Part shown: positions 9,629 to 19,540 of the stretch, in pieces
Layout of the letters: every line of letters starts with the position of its first letter
Position numbering within the stretch: position 1 is the first letter of the stretch
The notes under the pieces: generated by a model
Told to the model about the DNA's origin: nothing
What the model saw: the letters and a program-made list of their open reading frames with translations, nothing else
The model's database searches: none
Assembly: GCA_008690995.1 (NCBI GenBank)
Contig: VRMN01000013.1
Coordinates: 342,629 to 406,628, forward strand
Source of the DNA: Porphyridium purpureum
Lineage: Eukaryota; Rhodophyta; Bangiophyceae; Porphyridiales; Porphyridiaceae
Length of the DNA: 64,000 nt
Direction: 5' to 3'
Made by a program: the position numbers and the translations under genes

Positions 9629-10102
9629 GCCAATGTGAATATGAAGCCCTAATAGTGCATAGTAATCTCCTTACACGCGCGCGGGGTATACCTGCGTGCT
9701 TGATTGACTGCCGCGCGTGCAGAGCCACTCGCCGCTAAGGCGGATGGGGACGACGCACAGTGACGACACATCTGTCCCGAGTCGGCCAGAGCGCCTGCTC
9801 CTTAACCATACCCATACCCACACCCCGGGGACCAAGCGCCACCCGACAACACTCAATTAAACTGTACCCCCGAGTGCTGAACTGTACTTGTCGAATTCGG
9901 CAGGCGTGTGGCCAGCAGGACGCCGAAACGCGGAACAATCGGCGACGCGGGCCGTTGGGCGTTGGGAGGGGAAAGGATTCGCGTCACACGTACGACGCGC
10001 GCGCTCGATAACGACGAGCTGCCACTGTCTCGAAGCGCTTGCGAGTCGGCCGCGCGGTTGTGGGTGCAGAGGCTCCCGGCCCCGTTTGGGCGCGCGCGCA
10101 TC
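9629..10102. other. Intergenic, 474 bp
   Basis: Lies between the MsrB-like and PHO88-like genes. The reading frame of the next gene is open upstream to 9908, but that part has no family similarity, so I treat it as promoter/leader. A short ccatacccatacccacacccc tract lies near 9808. Confidence 0.45.
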
Positions 10103-10909
10103 ATGTTGGGCCTCGGCAATGGCGTGCGCGATATGGTGATCGTGCTGGGCGTCATGTCCTACATGAAGAACTTGGATCAGGAGGACCCGAAGACGCTGCT
10201 GTTGTGTAGAGGCGTGTACCTCGTGTACGCGCTGCTGATGCTCGCGTACCACCTGTATCTGCACACGGTCGTCACAAAGAAGAACGACCAGCGCAAGATC
10301 AAGGTGCCGGTGGTGGCGAATCCGTGGAGCCAGGCGCAAGCACAGGCAGCCGCGGCCGCGGCCCCCGATGCTCCGCGCAGCGCGCCCGCGCCGCCTGCTT
10401 CCCCCGAAGAGGAGGAAAAGACCGTGCGTGATTACGACATGGGCATCCTCGTCGCGCAGCGCAAGGCGCTGCTCACCAATATGGCCATGATGGCGTTTGT
10501 GCACTTCAAGATGGGGTCTGTCTCACCGCTCGTGGTTTCTTCCGTGATGGGCATCCTCAAGGTCTCGGACGAGCATCTGTTCAAGCTGCACGTGCTGGGC
10601 GCGGCTGAGGAAGGCAAGCTTGAGCGCCCGTTCCCGACGGAGCCCAACCCGCTGATGGCAATGCTTGGCATGGGTGGTGAGGCAGACAAGAACGAGGGCG
10701 GCGAGGAGTCGACAGTATCGGCGTCGCAAAATGGAGCCGCTCTGGCCGACACCTCGGCGGCAGACGACGCTGACGAGTCTGAGGAAGAGGAGCAAGAAGA
10801 AGAGGAAGAAGAGGAGGAGGTGGCGGAGGAGAAGAACGAGGTGGAGAAGAACGAGGAGGACGAAGAAGAAGAAGTAGAAGAGACGACGGAATCCAAAAAG
10901 GACAAATAA
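10103..10909 (+). CDS. PHO88: PHO88/SND3-family ER membrane protein with acidic C-terminal tail
   Basis: A 268-residue protein. In yeast, Pho88/Snd3 is an ER membrane component of the SRP-independent (SND) targeting route, first noted for effects on phosphate transport. The start at 10103 begins directly with a hydrophobic helix containing MVIVLGVMSYMKNLDQED, and a second helix (VYLVYALLMLAYHLYLHT) follows at about 36-53. The diagnostic C-terminal block has KMGSVSPLVVSSVMGIL, then LFKLHVLG and LERPFPTEPNP at about 133-180. The yeast protein is about 190 residues. This one adds a strongly acidic, Glu-rich tail (about 200-265) ending ESKKDK, which would face the cytosol and could bind basic signal peptides or ribosomes. 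A possible AATAAA-like signal overlaps the stop. Confidence 0.88.
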   Translation: MLGLGNGVRDMVIVLGVMSYMKNLDQEDPKTLLLCRGVYLVYALLMLAYHLYLHTVVTKKNDQRKIKVPVVANPWSQAQAQAAAAAAPDAPRSAPAPPASPEEEEKTVRDYDMGILVAQRKALLTNMAMMAFVHFKMGSVSPLVVSSVMGILKVSDEHLFKLHVLGAAEEGKLERPFPTEPNPLMAMLGMGGEADKNEGGEESTVSASQNGAALADTSAADDADESEEEEQEEEEEEEEVAEEKNEVEKNEEDEEEEVEETTESKKDK

Positions 10910-10936
10910 ATGATGCAGTGCGTTCAGCGCGTCCAG

Positions 10937-10999
10937 TGCATTCCATGGATTCCATTGATTCCGTTCGTTCCGTGAATTCCTTGCATTCCATGCGTTCTA
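10937..10999. repeat. Degenerate ATTCC-type short tandem repeat
   Basis: About six imperfect units built around cattccatg / attccgttc follow the PHO88-like stop. It falls in the likely 3' UTR or intergenic gap. Confidence 0.8.
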
Positions 11000-11184
11000 T
11001 CATTTTACTCGTCTTCACAATGGCAACAGACTTGAGACCCAAAGAAAAGAATAGGGGGAAGCAGATTGGAAACTGATGACAGCGCTCACGGAGCCGCTCT
11101 TCTGCAGGCATCTCTGCAGGAGCTGCAATACTTGCTCCTACTCTTGACACCGCTGCCACTGCCCGCTACAAATCGCTCCGTGAG

Positions 11185-13035
11185 ATGGATGCCATACGAC
11201 AGGATGGTGCGTTCTGGGACACCGACAGCGCGAACATTGCATTAGAAGGCGGTGGGGATAGTAGCAGCGAATCGAGACCGCTGCTGTGCGAGCCAACTGA
11301 TGCTGGACGATTCGCGTCGTATATCGCATTCAACTCACTTGAGAATCTGTCGTCGCCCGACAGGGTCGCAACAAACAGGGTTGTGTTTGGTGTTGAGCGC
11401 CGCGAAGCTCAGGGCCTTGCCGAGCTTGGTGTGACGCACGAAGAGCTGGCGAGCAGTTTTGTCGCCGCAGCAGGTGTGCTTCCAGTTGGGAGCTTGGCGC
11501 CGGACGGTGATGATGACTTACAGATGATTATGCCACTGGAGCAGCGCCAGCGATTGCCTCGGCGGCCGACGGAGCCGAGCTTGTTGCAGCGCGCGCTTAC
11601 GCGTTCCATCTCGTTCGCACCCGCCACGCAGCGTAATTTTGAAGACGAAAAGAGTTTGCTGCTTCAGGCAGCCGACGAGCAGCCACAGTATGTTCCATCC
11701 TTCGCAAGAGATGCACTCGTCGCGTCGCCTTCAAACTTGAGTTCGACGCGTCTGGTGCCACTGCATGCATTTGCCGCATCACGGCGCAGCATGATGACCA
11801 GCCTGTTTTCCTTGACGGAGGATCTTGCGAGCGACTTTGAGCAGCCACCGGTGCACCTGGACGGTGCGGATTTCACTGCAGGCGAACGCAAAGAGGAACA
11901 TGGGTTCGGGGCTGCCGACGACTTTGAGTGTCAGGAGTCGCTGTTATTGCCATTGCTACAGCACGTAGAAACTGTGGTGGAGGTCGAGCCACAAACTTTG
12001 GCTGGTATCGACAAGGATGCAAACGTGCTTCAGTTGCGAGTGTCCGTACAGGTGAAGCTGGCTGCTTATGTTCTCTTGGCATGCTACATTTTGTCTGTGT
12101 CTTCGCTCGGCGTACTACAAGGCTACTTTCCTGACATCCCACCACTGACGCTTGCCGCATGGCGCGTGCAGTGCTGGTTGCTCGCGCTAGCGCCACTGGT
12201 TGCGGCCGAGTGGCGCTCAATGGGCTACAAGCGCGTGCGCGCGTGCCTTCGTATCGAGGTACTGCGGCGTGTGTGGGTTGCGAGCTTGTGCCAGTTGATA
12301 TGGAACTGCGCACTCATGGTGGCGCTGCGCATGACGTCCGTGGCAAACGCCTTCCTGTTCAACAATGTCCATTCGCTGCTTCTTGTGCTGTGGCGCATGG
12401 TCACCGGCGCCGAGGTGCTGCTAGCTGAGTTTGCTGGGGTGGCGCTCGGCATATGTGGAGCCATTGTGGCGCTAGCGGATCATCAGAAAACGACTACCTC
12501 GTCACACGCGCTTGCTCTGCATCCTGTGCTTGGTGCTGTCGTGGCGCTTGCCGGCGCCGTGGGTGGTGCGTGCTTTGTTCAGCTCTCCAAAAACTTGCGC
12601 TCCCAGGTTCCGCCATTTACCTTTTCCATGTTGATCAACGTGGCGAATTTGCCGTGGCTCGTGCTGCTCCCGCTTTTGTCTGGCGGTGATGTCGAGTGGT
12701 CAGCGGGCATGCGCGGTTTATTTGGCTGGACCCAGCAGTCTATGTGGGGCGTAGCTGTTTTCATCGGACTCGTCATTGGCATAGGCGGTGGCAGCCTCAG
12801 CATTGTCCTCCTCAAGGTCCTTTCGCCGGTTGTGATTGCGGTGTGTGCACTTCTTGTGCCGCTCGTCGCAGGGGACCTGTGTGCGCTGCTCGGCCTGTCC
12901 GCGTGGCCATCAGCGCAGGCCATGCTGGGCGCGTGCGTGCTGCTTCTCGGTATTGCGTGCATTGCAGCCGCGCAGCAGATCCGCCAGATCTCCATGCAAC
13001 TGCGACTTGTCAGCACCGATCCGCAGAAACTCTAG
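11185..13035 (+). CDS. Multi-pass DMT-superfamily (EamA/SLC35-like) membrane transporter
   Basis: A 616-residue protein. Residues 1-285 are hydrophilic and acidic with Ser-rich patches, and are predicted to be cytosolic. From about 290 to 600 there are roughly ten hydrophobic helices, beginning with KLAAYVLLACYILSVSSL and ending with ACVLLLGIACIAAAQQI. The arrangement, with a Trp-rich second helix (LAAWRVQCWLLAL), a conserved NAFLFNNVHSLLLVLWR in the first half and VVIAVCALLVPLVAGD in the second, resembles the ten-helix drug/metabolite transporter fold. That superfamily includes nucleotide-sugar, plastidic phosphate and purine permeases. The substrate cannot be told from the sequence. The long N-terminal region is unusual for the fold and may be regulatory. 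Confidence 0.78.
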   Translation: MDAIRQDGAFWDTDSANIALEGGGDSSSESRPLLCEPTDAGRFASYIAFNSLENLSSPDRVATNRVVFGVERREAQGLAELGVTHEELASSFVAAAGVLPVGSLAPDGDDDLQMIMPLEQRQRLPRRPTEPSLLQRALTRSISFAPATQRNFEDEKSLLLQAADEQPQYVPSFARDALVASPSNLSSTRLVPLHAFAASRRSMMTSLFSLTEDLASDFEQPPVHLDGADFTAGERKEEHGFGAADDFECQESLLLPLLQHVETVVEVEPQTLAGIDKDANVLQLRVSVQVKLAAYVLLACYILSVSSLGVLQGYFPDIPPLTLAAWRVQCWLLALAPLVAAEWRSMGYKRVRACLRIEVLRRVWVASLCQLIWNCALMVALRMTSVANAFLFNNVHSLLLVLWRMVTGAEVLLAEFAGVALGICGAIVALADHQKTTTSSHALALHPVLGAVVALAGAVGGACFVQLSKNLRSQVPPFTFSMLINVANLPWLVLLPLLSGGDVEWSAGMRGLFGWTQQSMWGVAVFIGLVIGIGGGSLSIVLLKVLSPVVIAVCALLVPLVAGDLCALLGLSAWPSAQAMLGACVLLLGIACIAAAQQIRQISMQLRLVSTDPQKL

Positions 13036-13364
13036 CTCGGTACCGTAGCATGGTGGGTGGGCTCGCGCAACAGCTTTGCGGGAGCCTGGAGTAGACCAGT
13101 GCGCACCGAGTTTCACGCCTCGCATGCCACAACTTCAAGTCAGGCCAGAACCCTAATCGAGCTCAATGACTTCTTGTCGCGCTCTGCGGCAGGCGGCGGT
13201 TGTGCCGGGATCCCTTCCTGCGCGATTGTGTGTGTCCCGGACGGAAAACGTGGCGGATTCGCGCCGGGGGTTTGCAGAGTAGCGCGGTGCGCAGCGGTCG
13301 TTTCTGGCGCGCTCTAGGGACTGAACACCTAGCCGCACGCCGCAGCGCGCGAGAGAATCAAATT
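13036..13364. promoter_or_regulatory. Intergenic with a telobox-like motif
   Basis: A 329-bp gap between the transporter and the MAPR-like gene. It holds aaccctaa (13149-13156), a telobox-like element about 210 bp upstream of the MAPR start. The following frame is open upstream to 13200, without recognisable similarity. Confidence 0.45.
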
Positions 13365-14186
13365 ATGACGAGTTGGGTGGAACGCGTCGATGGCGCGACG
13401 CTTGCGATCGTGGCGGCAGTACTGGGCTGCGTGCTGCTGGTCGTCATGCGCTTGCGCGCGTCGCATGAGCTCGCGGAGATGACGGCGAGTTTCACAGAGC
13501 AGCAGCGCATCCGACGCGTCGAGCGGAGCTCACGCGCACAGGCCGAGTATGCGACGTTTCGCACGAATCAGGCCGCACGCGGCGCGGCCTCTCACCGCCG
13601 CTTCACGCTGGCCGAACTGCGCCAGTACACGGGCGAGAAGGACGGCTTTCCCCCGTACGTCGCGGTGATGGACCCGTTCTCTGGTCAGACAGCAGGCGCG
13701 GAAAGTCAGCGTGCGCGTGTGACCGTGTTTGACATGTCTGCGGGCAACGGTCTGGACTTTTACGGGCCCGGCGCGGCGTACCACGTCTTCACGGGCAAAA
13801 ATGCGAGCCGCGGTCTGGCAAAGATGCTATTGGAAGCACACGAGGTCGAAGGCCCCATTTCGCTTCAAGAGCTCAGCGGCTCAGAGACGGACGCGCTCGC
13901 GGGCTGGTATCAGAAATTTCTGTCCAAGTACACCGTCGTCGGCGAGCTTATTGACGAGCAAGAACCGGCGGCGCAGGCGAACAGCGCCGCCGCGCCCGCC
14001 GCCAATTCTGGTTCGGGTTTCGGTTCGGACGAGGTGCAAGGCGACCGCGACAGAATCGAAGAGAGCGACGACCAAACCAAACATGGGCAAGCTCCAACGG
14101 GTCGCCACGTGGGAAATGAGAGTGGCTCTGGCGAAGGCGGTTCCGTGAATGAGTTGCATAGCCAGGCCGACAAAAAGTTCAACTGA
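13365..14186 (+). CDS. MAPR (membrane-associated progesterone receptor / cytochrome-b5-like) protein
   Basis: A 273-residue protein with one N-terminal membrane anchor (about 10-30, TLAIVAAVLGCVLLVVMRL), a basic linker and a cytochrome-b5-like heme/steroid-binding domain at about 80-190. Recognisable blocks are RFTLAELRQYTG, PPYVAVMD, VTVFDMSAG and FYGPGAAYHVFTGKNASRGLAKM, the hallmark of PGRMC1/Dap1-type proteins, in which a tyrosine of the Y-x2-PG-x2-Y segment coordinates heme. Family members support cytochrome P450 function and sterol synthesis at the ER. The C-terminal 75 residues are polar and low in complexity. The start at 13365 places the anchor at the N-terminus; the upstream open frame adds nothing recognisable. 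An AATAAA-like signal follows the stop. Confidence 0.9.
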   Translation: MTSWVERVDGATLAIVAAVLGCVLLVVMRLRASHELAEMTASFTEQQRIRRVERSSRAQAEYATFRTNQAARGAASHRRFTLAELRQYTGEKDGFPPYVAVMDPFSGQTAGAESQRARVTVFDMSAGNGLDFYGPGAAYHVFTGKNASRGLAKMLLEAHEVEGPISLQELSGSETDALAGWYQKFLSKYTVVGELIDEQEPAAQANSAAAPAANSGSGFGSDEVQGDRDRIEESDDQTKHGQAPTGRHVGNESGSGEGGSVNELHSQADKKFN

Positions 14187-14362
14187 AGCTCAAAATAAAT
14201 GACATGCCGGACTTGTGGCCGGCGAAGCGAAGAAAAGTTCTAGAGGGCAGCGGTGGTTGCATGTACTCGTCGAGAACCCTGCAGGAGTCGTAAAGAGCCA
14301 GTGAGAAAGTTTAGAAAAAGTCGCAGGCAGGAGGTTACACCGACGCGGTGCGGGGCGACTTC

Positions 14363-15697
14363 ATGGCAAAGGAAAAGGCGCGACTGAAGCCCAAGTCCGG
14401 GTTGAGCAAGCCCGCGCTCTCGCCGGTCGCGGGCAAGGGGCACGCTCCGAAAAGGCCCTCCAATACAAATGGTGACGACACGGCTGCCGGGCGAGGTGGA
14501 AGCGGCGAAGGCGCAATCGTGCCTCAAGCGGTCTCGCGCGTGACCTCGTTCGAGCAGATGACTCTGCGCGAGGATGTTCTGCGTGGACTGTTCGCCTACG
14601 GGTATGAGCGGCCGTCGCGCGTCCAGAGTCAAGCGCTGCCTGCGATTCTGAGCGGGCGCGATGTGCTGGCGCAGGCACAGTCGGGCACAGGCAAAACGTC
14701 GATGACGGCGATTGCGGCCGTGCAAGCGGTGCGTGCCAGCAGCTCCGAGTTGCAAGTGCTTATCCTCTCGCCGACGCGCGAGCTCGCGACACAAACGCAC
14801 GACGTGATCACGAACATTGGTCAATTCGTGCGTGGTCTGCGTTCGCAGTGCGCTGTGGGTGGCGGCAGTGGCAGCAGCAGCAAAAAAGGCCAGGGCCAAA
14901 GCAAGCGTAGCGTCAACAGCTATGCTGGTGTGCAGATTGTTTCAGCCACTCCGGGCCGGGCGTGCGACTTGCTTGCCCGCGGCACGCTGACCGTACGGAA
15001 GGTGCGGCTGCTGCTTGTCGACGAAGCGGACGAAATGATGACCCGCGGGCTTCAAGAGCGACTGTACGATATCTACCGCGCTCTCGACTCGCGCTCGCAA
15101 ATTGTGCTGGTTTCAGCGACGATGCCCGCAGACGTGCTGGCCATGACGGATGCGTTTACGACCGAGCCGCTCCGCATTCTGGTCGCGCGTGATGCGCTCA
15201 CGCTCGAAGGCATCCGCCAATTTTACGTGGACGTTGGTACCGAACAATGGAAGCTCGACGCCCTTTGCGACTTGTACGAGCGCATCACCGTCGGACAGTG
15301 TGTGGTATTTGTGAATTCGCGGAAAAAGTGCGAATGGCTCGCGCGTCAACTGCAAGCGCTCGGGTTTGGTGTGGGCGTGCTGCATGGCGACATGGTGCAG
15401 CGCGACCGTGACGAGGTGATGCGTACTTTCCGTGCGGGTGCGAGTCGTGTGCTTATTGCGACAGATGTGTGCAGCCGAGGTATCGACGTGCAGCAATTAA
15501 GCCTTGTGCTAAACTTTGATCTACCGCGTGACCCGGAAAGCTACCTCCACCGTATCGGTCGCTCCGGTAGATTTGGCCGCAGAGGCATGGCCATTTCGCT
15601 CGTCACGTCCGAAGAGCGTGCGCAGCTACGCACGCTAGAGACCTTTTTCTCAATCCGCATCCCGGCGATGCCTTCAGATACGTTGGACGTGCTGTGA
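14363..15697 (+). CDS. DEAD-box ATP-dependent RNA helicase, eIF4A/FAL1/eIF4A-III-like
   Basis: A 444-residue SF2 helicase with every expected motif in order: a Q-motif region (YERPSRVQSQALPAI), motif I AQSGTGKT at 105-112, Ia SPTRELATQ, Ib TPGR, II DEAD at 220-223, III SAT near 250, IV VFVNSRKK, V ATDVCSRGIDV and VI HRIGRSGRFGRRG from 396. The length and the F-x4-LREDVLRGLFAYGYERPS entry fit the eIF4A/FAL1/eIF4A-III group. A Ser/Gly/Lys-rich insert (about 168-190) lies between motifs Ia and Ib, which is unusual for eIF4A. The start is the ATG at 14363. Translation initiation, exon junction and pre-rRNA processing remain alternative roles. Confidence 0.93.
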   Translation: MAKEKARLKPKSGLSKPALSPVAGKGHAPKRPSNTNGDDTAAGRGGSGEGAIVPQAVSRVTSFEQMTLREDVLRGLFAYGYERPSRVQSQALPAILSGRDVLAQAQSGTGKTSMTAIAAVQAVRASSSELQVLILSPTRELATQTHDVITNIGQFVRGLRSQCAVGGGSGSSSKKGQGQSKRSVNSYAGVQIVSATPGRACDLLARGTLTVRKVRLLLVDEADEMMTRGLQERLYDIYRALDSRSQIVLVSATMPADVLAMTDAFTTEPLRILVARDALTLEGIRQFYVDVGTEQWKLDALCDLYERITVGQCVVFVNSRKKCEWLARQLQALGFGVGVLHGDMVQRDRDEVMRTFRAGASRVLIATDVCSRGIDVQQLSLVLNFDLPRDPESYLHRIGRSGRFGRRGMAISLVTSEERAQLRTLETFFSIRIPAMPSDTLDVL

Positions 15698-15839
15698 ACC
15701 AAGCTGCGCACGTGATGAAAGAGATTTTCGTCTCGAAATAGACGCACACAAGCGCATGGACCCTGACATACTATAGATATGGATTTATATACTTAGGACC
15801 ATGCAATGACAGCGGGATGGAATATGCTTCGGCATATGA

Positions 15840-16889
15840 CTACGGGACGGCTCCGCCCGTCGCAGCTGCTGCCGTTCCGTCGGCAGCAATCCCACGGGTT
15901 CTACCCTCTGGGCCTGCTCGATCGATATTATGAGCTCCCCTGTGTCTCATTGGCGGCGCACTGGTGGCCGCTGCAATGAGTTTGAGGTACGCTTGAAGCG
16001 TTTCGTGTGATCCTAGCGCGAGCTCTGGGTAAGTGAGCACGGCATGCACAAGGTCGACACTGTCGACGCCTGCGCGAGCAAAAAACTGCTGCCGCCTTGC
16101 GAGCGCTGCGTCACACAAATCCAGCACGCGAGGCTCGCGTTCCAAAACAGAAGCCGCCTCATCATGTGACAAGTGGAAAAGGCGCTGCAAAGTGCAGAGC
16201 GTATTCTCCATGTGCTCGGTGCCCGGCACGCTCAGCATCTTGCGAGACTCACAGAACGCGTCCGCGATGGCATCGGCTTGAAAGCCCCAGCTGCGCAGGA
16301 CCAGGAGTTTGGGTCGCAGCGAACTGTTCACAGGTGCCTGAAGAAATATCGGATGAATGCGCAGCAGCACGTGGGACAGCTTGCTGGCGTCGAGGACGAG
16401 CTGCCCTGCTAGGAAAGAAACGAGCTCCGGGTTCATGGTTCCAAGCATGGGCCGAACCTGGAGCAGCGTCGTTGCATACTGAGGCGGAACGCCCACTGCC
16501 GTGAGCAGACCGCACGTCGACTGCGCCTGTGCCACGTGGGCATAGTTGTTGAAGCCGACCAGAGCTGGCCGAGCGACGGAGCCTGCGCCGAGGTCCTGCT
16601 CCTCTGTATCACCGCCGGCACCCGCCGTGCGCTGGAACTCGAGCTGCGAGCTGGCCCAGTACGGCACGAGTCCGCCACTGTCCATGGCCATGTCGCCGGA
16701 CGGGCCGCGGCCGTGCTGCATGCCAGTAATCTTCACTGCGCGCCGCTTACTGAGTGCGCCGTGCTTTCCGCGAGCCTGCATGGCAATGGCGGAGATGAGC
16801 TGCAGGCCCGCGGACACCGCGAGCCTGGCGCCCGTCGCGGCCGGCGCGCGGAGCATCTTTGCCGCGCGCATGAGCGCTGCCTGCGACAT
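15840..16889 (-). CDS. mTERF-family protein, likely organellar
   Basis: A 349-residue protein. The first 110 residues are rich in Ala, Arg and Gly with few acidic residues at the very N-terminus (SQAALMRAAKMLRAPAATGARLAVSAG), resembling an organelle targeting sequence. Residues about 150-320 show helical repeats of the mTERF type, with the L-x-SWGF-x2-D-I and DEAASVLEREPRVL patterns and repeated leucines at the usual spacing. mTERF proteins bind organellar nucleic acid and affect transcription, splicing or ribosome assembly. The family is known from animals, plants and algae and is not typical of fungi, which informs the taxonomic guess. It is on the minus strand and convergent with the DEAD-box gene. 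Confidence 0.72.
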   Translation of the reverse strand: MSQAALMRAAKMLRAPAATGARLAVSAGLQLISAIAMQARGKHGALSKRRAVKITGMQHGRGPSGDMAMDSGGLVPYWASSQLEFQRTAGAGGDTEEQDLGAGSVARPALVGFNNYAHVAQAQSTCGLLTAVGVPPQYATTLLQVRPMLGTMNPELVSFLAGQLVLDASKLSHVLLRIHPIFLQAPVNSSLRPKLLVLRSWGFQADAIADAFCESRKMLSVPGTEHMENTLCTLQRLFHLSHDEAASVLEREPRVLDLCDAALARRQQFFARAGVDSVDLVHAVLTYPELALGSHETLQAYLKLIAAATSAPPMRHRGAHNIDRAGPEGRTRGIAADGTAAAATGGAVP

Positions 16890-17623
16890 GACGTACCCAG
16901 TGCGCTCCCGCTTCCGTGCGAACCGGGACCAACCGTTTTTCTTTTCCCGTGGCGAGCGTCCAGCTATCGCGGCGCTCCCCTCGTCACATTCAACCCGCGG
17001 ACCTTTGCACCCCGCCTCGAACGGCCACGCCGTGCCCAGTCTGTCTGTCGACCTCCGCTTCCGCCGCCTGCTCTCTCTCTCTCGCTCCTTGCCATTCTCT
17101 CTCGCGCACGCGTCTTGTTCCCGCAGCGTGATTTTTTCGTTTCTCCGTGTTTATGAATCTCACAGAAAACGCGCATTTTCTGATTTTTCTCTTTTTTTTT
17201 TTTTTTTTGGCGCTGCGGCTCACGCGTGACGCGAACGCGAGTAAAAAACATCAAATGTACAGTGGGGGTTCTGTGGTTCATAGCAAACTGGCGCCGTTTG
17301 GTAGGACGCGGCGCGCAGATGCCGCAGCCGTTTCGACGCGCGCGTATCTCGGCGCGGTGCGCGTGGAATGCGGGCGCTACTGGAGTGAGCCCATGTGGCT
17401 TAGTGCGCGTGTGGGCGTGGAACCCAGCGGCGGGCCGCATGACGGGTAGCCAACGCGCATACCGAGCGTGATGCATCCGCATGACATCATCGCGTCAGCC
17501 ATGAATGTCCGAGTCATTCAGCCCGCAAACAGCTTTACTGTCATGCTTCAACCTTCAGAACGGCAACCAACCCTCTTGCACGCCACCCTGCAGAGCTCCG
17601 TGGACCAGAAGTGACAGCGGGGT
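16890..17623. other. Intergenic, 734 bp, with pyrimidine and poly-T tracts
   Basis: Lies upstream of the mTERF gene and downstream of DHAD, both on the minus strand. It has a CT-rich run near 17070-17105 and 17 consecutive T at 17192-17208. On the minus strand these are purine tracts in the mTERF promoter. No gene is recognised. Confidence 0.5.
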
Positions 17624-19540
17624 TTAGTGCGTGATGGCCCCGAGACTGGCACTTGATACCAACTGCCGGTACTTCTTCAGCGCGCCGCGAAGCGCCGACC
17701 CGCTTTTGCCCGGCGGCACCTGCCAGGCCGCGCGCCGCGCTTCAAGCTCGGCGTCGGTCAACTCGACGTTGATGACACGCTTTTTCGGCTCCAGAAGGAT
17801 CATATCTCCCTCCTGAAGAAGGCCAATGGGCCCGCCAACCGCCGCTTCGGGGCTCACGTGCCCTACCATGATGCCGTGCGAGCCGCCGCTGAAGCGGCCG
17901 TCCGTGATGAGCGCCACGGTCTTGCCAAGGCCAGCGCCCATGATCGCGGCGGACGGCGACAACATCTCGCGCATGCCCGGGCCGCCCTTGGGCCCTTCCC
18001 AGCGAATCACCACGACGTCATTGTCCACAATCTTGCCAGCCAGGATCGCATCCAGCGCCTCCTCCTCCGAGTCAAACACACGCGCAGGGCCATAGTGTTG
18101 ATCGATCTCCTTGCCACTGAGCTTGATCACAGCGCCCTCGGGCGCGAGATTGCCGCGCATCACCACGACGTGGCGACCGGGCGGCGCGAGCGGCTTGTCA
18201 AACGGCACCAAAACGGGCGTTTCCAGGGTTGCCGGGTCAATCAAGGGCACGTCTGCCAGGTTCTCAGCGACGGTCTTGCCCGTCACGGTCATGCAGTCGC
18301 CATGAATCAGCCCGCGTGAGTGCAAATATTTCATCACCACGGGCACACCCCCGATCTTCTCGAGGTCTGCCATCACATAGCGACCAAAGGGCTTGAAGTC
18401 CCCGATAAGCGGCACGCGATCGCCCACGCGGTTAAAGTCGTCTACGTCGAGCTGCACCTGCGCCTCGTGCGCGATGGCAAGCATGTGGAGAACAGCGTTT
18501 GTGCTACCTCCCAACGCCATCATCACAGCAATACCGTTCTCAAGCGCTTTCTTGGTCACAATGTCGCGCGCCCGGATGTTGTTCTCCAAGCATGTGAAAA
18601 GAGCGCGAACCGAGCGCTCGCAGTCTTCGAATTTTTCGCGACTCAATTTCTTGCTGCGGTCCACTGCAGTGTGCGCCGCCGAGTAAGGCACCGACATGCC
18701 TATGGCCTCGATGATCGAGCTCATGGTGTTGGCCGTGAACATACCGCCGCATGCTCCCGGCCCGGGGCACGATGCCTTTTCAATGCGCTCCAGCTGCGCG
18801 TCATCGATCTTGCCAGCACCACGCGCGCCAATGGCCTCGAACGATGACACCACAGTGAGGTCCTGGCCATCCAGCTGGCCTGGCAAGATCGATCCACCGT
18901 ACAGGAACACGCCAAACGCATTATTGCGCAGAATCGGCATCAGCGCGCCCGGAATCGACTTGTCGCAGCCTCCTAACGTGAGCATACCGTCGGCCAAGTA
19001 CCCATCATGCATGGCTTCAATGCAGTCGGCGATCAGATCGCGCGAGATGAGCGAGTAGCGCATTCCAGAAGTGCCCATGGTCTCGCCGTCCGAGATGACC
19101 GGCGTGCCGTACGTGAAGGCCTTCCCGCCAAACTTCTCCACCATTTTCTCCAGTTCCGCACCGAGCTCATTGATATGCACGTTGCACGGCGTGGCATTAG
19201 TGTAAGTGCATGCAATACTCACCAGCGGCTTGTCAAAATCTTCATCGGTGAAGTCCACCGCACGCATCATCGCGCGCGCGGCCGCGCGCTTGATCCATTG
19301 GTTCGTGCCCTTCTCGTCGCCAGTCAACTCCTTGGACCGCACCTTCAGCGAGGACATGTCCTGCGTGTGCTGCGCAGTCGCAGATGAGTCCGCGGCCACC
19401 ATCGTTGGGTGGACTGCCCGCCGCGACGACACTGGCGCTCGAGCCCGTTGGGCAGGCGCGTCGGCCCGCGCAAGAAACGCCGTTCTGTGGCCCAGACGCA
19501 CGCCGGCGTCTGCACCGGAGGCAATAAAAAGGCACGCCAT
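17624..19540 (-). CDS. ILV3: Dihydroxy-acid dehydratase (EC 4.2.1.9), probably organelle-targeted
   Basis: A 638-residue enzyme of valine, isoleucine and pantothenate synthesis. It converts 2,3-dihydroxy-3-methylbutanoate to 2-oxoisovalerate using an iron-sulfur cluster. Signature segments are intact: [13 protein letters not shown] near 190, [18 protein letters not shown] near 258 and [16 protein letters not shown] near 550, with Mg/cluster-binding Asp/Glu in their usual context. The frame is open up to 20125, but I start at 19540. The added stretch translates telomere-like repeats, whereas from 19540 the N-terminus ([17 protein letters not shown], Ala/Arg-rich, Ser later) resembles a transit peptide of 60-70 residues before the conserved [16 protein letters not shown]. 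Plastid or mitochondrial location cannot be separated by eye. Confidence 0.95.
   Translation of the reverse strand: MACLFIASGADAGVRLGHRTAFLARADAPAQRARAPVSSRRAVHPTMVAADSSATAQHTQDMSSLKVRSKELTGDEKGTNQWIKRAAARAMMRAVDFTDEDFDKPLVSIACTYTNATPCNVHINELGAELEKMVEKFGGKAFTYGTPVISDGETMGTSGMRYSLISRDLIADCIEAMHDGYLADGMLTLGGCDKSIPGALMPILRNNAFGVFLYGGSILPGQLDGQDLTVVSSFEAIGARGAGKIDDAQLERIEKASCPGPGACGGMFTANTMSSIIEAIGMSVPYSAAHTAVDRSKKLSREKFEDCERSVRALFTCLENNIRARDIVTKKALENGIAVMMALGGSTNAVLHMLAIAHEAQVQLDVDDFNRVGDRVPLIGDFKPFGRYVMADLEKIGGVPVVMKYLHSRGLIHGDCMTVTGKTVAENLADVPLIDPATLETPVLVPFDKPLAPPGRHVVVMRGNLAPEGAVIKLSGKEIDQHYGPARVFDSEEEALDAILAGKIVDNDVVVIRWEGPKGGPGMREMLSPSAAIMGAGLGKTVALITDGRFSGGSHGIMVGHVSPEAAVGGPIGLLQEGDMILLEPKKRVINVELTDAELEARRAAWQVPPGKSGSALRGALKKYRQLVSSASLGAITH

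Noticed and set aside
10432-10905. 157-codon Ser-rich open frame on the minus strand
   Set aside because: It is the complement of the Glu/Asp-rich tail of the PHO88-like protein (GAG and GAA read backward as CTC and TTC).
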